A stretch of DNA of 10,622 nt, from positions 1 to 10,622 of the forward strand of contig CALGAA010000176.1 of the NCBI GenBank assembly GCA_937952445.1, given 5' to 3'. This DNA comes from an uncultured Bacteroidota bacterium. GTDB lineage: Bacteria; Bacteroidota; Bacteroidia; Chitinophagales; Saprospiraceae. Positions 6,284 through 10,622 of this stretch are shown here, in pieces; within the stretch, counting starts at the first letter, position 1, and every line of letters starts with the position of its first letter. Both the position numbers and the translations under genes were made by a program. The notes below the pieces were generated by a model that was not told where the DNA came from, made no database searches, and was given only the letters and a program-made list of their open reading frames with translations.

Positions 6284-9007
6284 TCAAATGGTTGATTTTT
6301 TTCGGGTGTAAACGGTGAAATTTTTCATACCCCAGGGTTTGTCGGCTGCTTCATCGGTTTGGATCATGACATACGTTATCGGTTGGTTTACGTCTATGGA
6401 GAACGAATTTCGACCCTCTTTTCCACGAGCCTGACCGGAAAAATCCCAATTGATGCCATCCAGGGAGGTGGAAACGGTGTATGATCGGGGAAAATCCTCA
6501 GAATTGCAATCAAATTCAATCTCCGCCAGATGGATCGCCTCGGGAAATTGGATCTGGAACCAGGAGTCTTTTGACTGGTCATTATCTGTACGCCAACCTT
6601 TGTACGAAAACGCGTAGGACGGATCTTTCGTTGACCCCACACCCTGCCAGGCGGTGCTGCTGGCTGTAATCACCCATGAGTCCTTGTGCTCCAACACCTG
6701 GGGTACTTCGTTGCGCAACTCCTCAAATGTATAGGGCATCTGCCGATCTGCGGTTTTCTGACGTATTTCCCGGACAAATTCCGGATCGATCATTCTGGAA
6801 CTGTTCCCAAAATCATTTCGGATGTACGAAACCACGGATGCGATGTATTCATCGTCGTGCGAATTCATGGGGATCATGAGACTTCCGTATTCGCGGCCGT
6901 CGATAGTCCCGGTCAGGCCATGGAGGAGAACCTTGACAGCGTATTCGGGATGTCCGTTGACCCTGACCGATCCCGAAAAAGCGGGGGCCAGAATATCTTC
7001 CCCATTGGGTCCGGTAGGTGTTCCCAGACCGTTGGGGCCATGACAAGTTGCGCAAAACGTAAGATAATTTTTCTTACCCTCTGCGAATAATTTTTGTTCC
7101 GGGGGTGAAAATTGGTTCGCCCGATCCAACCTGGCTTCCTCGATATTTTTTACCAATTGCCGACCGACGAGTTGTACCCCCTTCCGGTTGTCGGTCTCGA
7201 TCAGCGATCGAAGGATGCTTTCCGTTTCAGGAATCTGAAGAATATGCATGGACTGCATGGCCTGGATGACCACTTCCACCTGACGATCTTCTGTGAGGTT
7301 TTTGTAATGATCCGCTAATTCAGTGTTCCCGTATTTGTACAATGTTTCACCGGCACGCAATGCCTGGTAGCGGATTTTGGGATTTGGATCACTGAGTAGT
7401 GTGGATATATCGTTGACCTTCAAACCCTTCAATCCTTCCAGTGTCCAAAGGGCATGGATCCGGGCCAGTTCATGGTCTGATTCGTGCAGTATTTCCCGGA
7501 GCTGTGGGATTACAGATCGGGCCTGGCGCAATATCAGGAGTTGCTGGGCTTTGTCCCGCCACCACCCGTTGGGATGATGCAAATGCCCAACCAGCTCTTC
7601 GTCGGTCTCGTCAAACATTCGGGGCTTTTTCGAATGGGGGGTGAAGTCCTTATGGGACAACCTCCAGATCCGGCCATTTCGGATGACGTCATCCATTTGG
7701 TACTGTAAAATCTTGGTTCGTAGGTAACTCCCTTCCTGGGTCCAATTCCCCTGCTGAATGATGCCCCGGTACATATCCACGATATACATCGTTCCGTCGG
7801 GAGCGGTTGCGATATCAACTGGTCGAAACAACGAGTCGGTCGACTGGATAAATTCGGATTCGTGGATGGCGTATGGATTTTGTAAATATGTCAGACCTTC
7901 CTTTTTAGTCGAAGTCACTTGTCGGACAATCCGGGCCACCGGTTCGCCATAAAAATATTCGCCGTACAAATTAGCAGGTAATCTGTCGCCACGAAACACG
8001 TCGTTCCCGGCGGCGCCTGTTACATTCGACAGCGATCCGTCCGGCTTCACTTCCCTCATTCCCGGTTCAAAATCCGCCATTTGGATCAGGCTGTACGGAG
8101 TTCGAAATCCGGGTTCGTACTGACCTTCGACCTGATAGTTTCCATAGACGATGGGAAATTGAAAATTGGCGGGTACCCCTCCTGCACCATCCTGCATCCA
8201 GATCAGACCGTAATCGTCCTGGGTCACGCCCCATTGACCCCAGGGTGTGCCGGAAGGTTCACGAAGGACGCCATCGGGGGTCCAGCGGATGCGGACAGGG
8301 TTGTAGGTGCTATACATCCAGTTGTCCAAAGCCCATGTCAAAAAACTGGTTTGGTGTTCGACGTTGCCCGACCGTCCCATCCCATCGGCAAAAAATTCTT
8401 TTGTATCCGCTTTTCCGTCCCCATCGGTGTCGGTGTATTTATACACCACATCCTGGTTGGACTCCATGGAAAGAATCGTATTGGGGCCAAAGGGGACCAC
8501 AAACCGGGGAAAAATCAGGCTGTCGAGAAAAATTCCACCGGTTTCGTAAATGCCATCTCCATCGAGATCTTCCCATCGTGAGATGCAACTGACCGGTTGG
8601 AGCTCGTCCCTTGCATCAATATCCTGCATATAGGTTCTGAGTTCGAGAACGTACATCCGGCCGTTTCCGTCAAATTGGATGGCGGCGGGCTCGCTGATTT
8701 GGGGTTCGGTCAACACGGGCTCAATCCGGTATCCCGGCTGAAGGCGGAAGGACTTCATCTGTTCCACAGGGGATTGGGGCATGACCGGCGGCGACGGGGT
8801 CAGATCGATGCCTTTCCAGCGTGGAGAACTGGTGTCTGCATCTTCCGGAATCTGTATGGCTGGCCAGGGTGGTAGGTTCCGTGCAGGATCCAGTTTGTGC
8901 GAAGAGGCCGTAGCTGTTTCAGTCGTATTCTGGCAAGATGTCGTCATCACAAGCAGACAGATGGAAATCAGGAATAGTGAATGAACTGCTGACATCTTCT
9001 TGTACAT
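6284..9007 (-). CDS. PVC-type heme-binding lipoprotein: propeller, HEAT-like repeats, cytochrome c, F5/8 type C
   Basis: This 907-residue lipoprotein has a signal peptide ending in a lipobox-like MTTSC, with lipidated Cys25. Residues 80-450 match the putative membrane-bound dehydrogenase propeller (FRLQPGYRIEPVLTEPQISE at 87-106), including two acidic calcium-type loops, DLDGDGIYE (147-155) and DTDGDGKAD (193-201). Residues 465-620 look like HEAT-type helical repeats (WRDKAQQLLILRQ, ARIHALWTLEGL). A cytochrome c domain (about 640-735) has CATCH at 652-656 and Met711 or Met714 as likely axial ligand. Residues 775-900 form an F5/8 type C (discoidin-like) module. This architecture is common in Planctomycetes and also occurs in Bacteroidota; the substrate is unknown, although a sugar or polyol dehydrogenase role is often assumed. 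It is the first gene of a two-gene unit. The ATG at 9007 is used; Met5 is an alternative. I saw no convincing promoter box in the 218 bases upstream. Confidence 0.9.
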   Translation of the reverse strand: MYKKMSAVHSLFLISICLLVMTTSCQNTTETATASSHKLDPARNLPPWPAIQIPEDADTSSPRWKGIDLTPSPPVMPQSPVEQMKSFRLQPGYRIEPVLTEPQISEPAAIQFDGNGRMYVLELRTYMQDIDARDELQPVSCISRWEDLDGDGIYETGGIFLDSLIFPRFVVPFGPNTILSMESNQDVVYKYTDTDGDGKADTKEFFADGMGRSGNVEHQTSFLTWALDNWMYSTYNPVRIRWTPDGVLREPSGTPWGQWGVTQDDYGLIWMQDGAGGVPANFQFPIVYGNYQVEGQYEPGFRTPYSLIQMADFEPGMREVKPDGSLSNVTGAAGNDVFRGDRLPANLYGEYFYGEPVARIVRQVTSTKKEGLTYLQNPYAIHESEFIQSTDSLFRPVDIATAPDGTMYIVDMYRGIIQQGNWTQEGSYLRTKILQYQMDDVIRNGRIWRLSHKDFTPHSKKPRMFDETDEELVGHLHHPNGWWRDKAQQLLILRQARSVIPQLREILHESDHELARIHALWTLEGLKGLKVNDISTLLSDPNPKIRYQALRAGETLYKYGNTELADHYKNLTEDRQVEVVIQAMQSMHILQIPETESILRSLIETDNRKGVQLVGRQLVKNIEEARLDRANQFSPPEQKLFAEGKKNYLTFCATCHGPNGLGTPTGPNGEDILAPAFSGSVRVNGHPEYAVKVLLHGLTGTIDGREYGSLMIPMNSHDDEYIASVVSYIRNDFGNSSRMIDPEFVREIRQKTADRQMPYTFEELRNEVPQVLEHKDSWVITASSTAWQGVGSTKDPSYAFSYKGWRTDNDQSKDSWFQIQFPEAIHLAEIEFDCNSEDFPRSYTVSTSLDGINWDFSGQARGKEGRNSFSIDVNQPITYVMIQTDEAADKPWGMKNFTVYTRKKSTI

Positions 9008-9181
9008 TTAGATTTGACCGGATGGCTAATTTAGTTAAATATCAGAAATTACAAAATGGGGTGGTTTGTAAAAATGCCGGACGTGTTTTAAAGCCGCCTG
9101 GTTTGGAGATCCGGGAAGGAGGGTAGAAGGACGGGTGTACGGTTTGATTGCTGTGTAAAGTTGTGGCAGATTGAGCCCAAC

Positions 9182-9215
9182 AAAAAACGCAATCACCTGA
9201 TATCAGATGATTGCG
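9182..9215 (-). terminator. Intrinsic terminator of the tRNA-Gln gene
   Basis: A 12-base-pair stem (one G-U) closes on a 4-base loop ATAT at 9188-9215. On the minus strand it is followed by TTTTTTG (9187 to 9181). It begins 10 bases after the tRNA 3' end, so it ends the tRNA transcript and insulates the cytochrome gene from read-through. Confidence 0.88.
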
Positions 9216-9225
9216 TCGTAGGGCG

Positions 9226-9296
9226 TAGACCCACAAGGACTCGAACCTTGACTGACGGTACCAAAAACCGGAGTGCTACCATTACACCATGGGTCT
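9226..9296 (-). tRNA. tRNA-Gln (UUG)
   Basis: The 71-base gene folds as a cloverleaf. The acceptor stem is AGACCCA with TGGGTCT, and the discriminator is A. The D arm is GTG/CAC with T8, A14 and GG conserved; the anticodon loop TTTTGGT gives anticodon UUG; the T arm is CAAGG-TTCGAGT-CCTTG. CCA is not encoded and must be added by the nucleotidyltransferase. The top pair of the anticodon stem (positions 27 and 43) is a C-U mismatch, leaving four Watson-Crick pairs. The first acceptor pair is A1-U72. It stands alone with its own promoter-like box and terminator. Confidence 0.93.
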
Positions 9297-9318
9297 ATCC
9301 ATCTTGCCTTAAGCGGTG

Positions 9319-9326
9319 CAAATTTA
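9319..9326 (-). promoter_or_regulatory. -7 box of the tRNA-Gln promoter
   Basis: On the minus strand this reads TAAATTTG, a perfect match to the Bacteroidota TAnnTTTG -7 element, 22 bases before the tRNA 5' end. The expected -33 TTTG is only loosely matched by a T-run about 18 bases upstream. The position and perfect match make a promoter likely. Confidence 0.55.
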
Positions 9327-9404
9327 ATACTAATATTTGAATAGAAAAAATTTAACCGTGGAATTTTTTGCCTTCCCCAGGCCTCGGGAAGCCGTAAATA
9401 TTTT

Positions 9405-9423
9405 ATGTCGAAAAATGCGACAT
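9405..9423. promoter_or_regulatory. Dyad upstream of DNA polymerase IV, possible operator
   Basis: ATGTCG, seven bases, then CGACAT form a perfect 6-base inverted repeat centred 56 bases before the polymerase start. It lies at about the -33 region relative to a weak -7-like box (GATATTTG, 9439-9446, seven of eight positions), so a bound protein there could control polymerase expression, for instance in response to DNA damage. The protein that might bind is unknown. Confidence 0.35.
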
Positions 9424-9469
9424 TTCAATAAAAATAGGGATATTTGGAGGGGAAAAGACAGGAGAGAGT

Positions 9470-10615
9470 ATGTTTGACCGGGCAATTGTACATATGGACT
9501 TGGATTCGTTCTTCGTTTCCGTGGAGCGATTGAGAGATTCTTCGCTCCACGGGAAGCCGCTGCTGATCGGAGGAATGAGTAGCCGCGGGGTGGTTGCTTC
9601 GTGCAGTTATGAAGCCCGCCGGTTTGGCGTTCATTCGGCCATGCCGATGAAGACAGCTCTCAGGCTTTGCCCCCAGGCCATTGTAATGCGTGGAGACATG
9701 GATGAATATTCCAAATACTCGAGACTGGTCACCGATGTAATCCGGGATGAGGCTCCCCTGTTTGAGAAATCGTCGATCGATGAATTTTACCTCGACATCA
9801 GCGGGATGGATCGGTATTTCGGCTGTTTTAAATGGACCCGGGAGCTTCGGCAGAAGATTATACGGGAGTCCGGCCTTCCGATTTCGTTTGGATTGTCGGT
9901 GAATAAGCTCGTTTCCAAGATCGGAACGGGGGAGGTCAAGCCCAATGGGGAAAATCGGGTGGACCGGGGCACAGAACGGGAATACATCGCACCGCTGTCG
10001 ATTCGTAAGATTCCGGGAATCGGGAAAGAAACCTATAAGAAACTCAGTTTTATGGGGGTGCGACAGGTGCGCACGCTTCGGGAAGTTCCCATGCGGCTGT
10101 TGCAGCGAGAGTTTGGTCAGCACGGCCGGGAGCTCTGGAACAAAGCCAATGCCATCGACCCGTCGGAAGTGGTGCCGTATACCGAGCAAAAATCGATTTC
10201 CAAGGAACGGACATTTTCCGAAGATACGCTGGATATCGATTACATCCGACGCAAAATCATCGCTATGGTCGACGATCTGGCGTTTGAATTGCGCCAAAAA
10301 AGACAGTTGACCGGCCAGGTGACCATCAAGGTCCGGTACGCTGATTTCAATACCTATACCCGCCAGAAGAAGATCGCTTATACCGCCAACAACCGTGTAC
10401 TGGTCGAGTATCTGTTGGAATTGTTCAACAAGCTCTACCAGCGCAGACAACTCATCCGGTTGATCGGCGTCAAGTTTGGTGGTCTGGTTCAGGGGAGCGA
10501 TCAACTCTCCCTGTTTGACGATACGATCCGCGATATCCAGTTGCTCCAACAAATGGATCACATCCGCGAGCGTTTTGGCCCCGGAGCTATTCATCGGGCG
10601 TCTTCGCTGGAATAA
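9470..10615 (+). CDS. dinB: DNA polymerase IV (Y family)
   Basis: This 381-residue translesion polymerase copies damaged templates at low fidelity. The palm carries the metal ligands Asp10 (MDLDSFF) and Asp104-Glu105 (SSIDEFYLDISG), with Phe15 as the probable steric gate; VASCSYEARRFGVHSAMPM (42-60) is the nucleotide-binding fingers segment, and SFGLSVNKLVSKIGTGEVKP (139-158) finishes the palm. A helix-hairpin-helix type IPGIG lies at 181-185, and the little-finger domain spans about 240-340. QLSLF (345-349) fits the beta-clamp binding pentapeptide; it is followed by a further 32 residues rather than ending the protein. The ATG at 9470 is preceded by AGGAG (9460-9464) at a five-base spacing and starts right at the conserved MDLDSFF region. 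The gene is complete, is the only one on the plus strand, and diverges from the tRNA gene. Confidence 0.95.
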   Translation: MFDRAIVHMDLDSFFVSVERLRDSSLHGKPLLIGGMSSRGVVASCSYEARRFGVHSAMPMKTALRLCPQAIVMRGDMDEYSKYSRLVTDVIRDEAPLFEKSSIDEFYLDISGMDRYFGCFKWTRELRQKIIRESGLPISFGLSVNKLVSKIGTGEVKPNGENRVDRGTEREYIAPLSIRKIPGIGKETYKKLSFMGVRQVRTLREVPMRLLQREFGQHGRELWNKANAIDPSEVVPYTEQKSISKERTFSEDTLDIDYIRRKIIAMVDDLAFELRQKRQLTGQVTIKVRYADFNTYTRQKKIAYTANNRVLVEYLLELFNKLYQRRQLIRLIGVKFGGLVQGSDQLSLFDDTIRDIQLLQQMDHIRERFGPGAIHRASSLE

Positions 10616-10622
10616 ATATTCA

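Noticed and set aside
8081..8581. A 166-codon plus-strand open frame
   Set aside because: It is wholly antisense to the propeller region of the cytochrome lipoprotein, which has strong domain support.
9373..9390. TTCCC ... GGGAA hairpin between the tRNA and dinB
   Set aside because: The stem is only five base pairs and no U-tract follows on either strand, so it does not act as a terminator and has no clear function.
9425..10594. A 389-codon open frame on the minus strand opposite the polymerase gene
   Set aside because: It is antisense to an unmistakable dinB gene over nearly its whole length, and its translation is low-complexity Pro/His/Arg-rich with no family signature. Long antisense frames arise from the codon use of the real gene.
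1..10622. Mobile elements, CRISPR array, phage genes
   Set aside because: I saw no transposase or integrase motif, no regularly spaced direct repeats and no terminal inverted repeats flanking a module.

Overview
The window looks like a chromosomal stretch of a Bacteroidota bacterium, possibly a marine or Saprospiria-type lineage. The evidence is a base composition near half GC, a DoxD-DoxA fusion, a secreted sulfatase, a PVC-type heme/propeller lipoprotein, a tRNA-Gln(UUG) without encoded CCA, and promoter-like boxes resembling the Bacteroidota TAnnTTTG element. The lineage is inferred from gene style, not from a marker gene.

Layout: everything from 1 to 9296 that I can call is on the minus strand. 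From the right, these are a tRNA-Gln gene with its own terminator (9182-9296) and a two-gene unit of a lipoprotein cytochrome (6284-9007) and a secreted purple-acid-phosphatase-like protein (4594-6264), 19 bases apart. Next come a class I aspartate aminotransferase (3183-4391) with a strong terminator, and a 315-base intergenic region with several dyads. A formylglycine-type sulfatase (1431-2867), a small membrane-anchored protein of unknown function (878-1240), and a DoxD-DoxA protein cut by the left edge (1-788) complete the minus-strand set. The only plus-strand gene is a Y-family DNA polymerase IV (9470-10615), divergent from the tRNA.

How the genes may work together: the cytochrome lipoprotein and its partner are both exported, and each carries a C-terminal beta-sandwich resembling ligand- or carbohydrate-binding modules (F5/8 type C and CBM6/35-like). 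That suggests an envelope system acting on an extracellular polymer, with the nearby sulfatase pointing the same way. The most unusual feature is the second protein. It keeps the whole purple-acid-phosphatase scaffold, but the metal-binding positions I can align are almost all replaced, so it should be a non-catalytic pseudoenzyme. The aminotransferase, tRNA and polymerase are ordinary housekeeping or repair genes. I see no mobile element, CRISPR array or phage gene.
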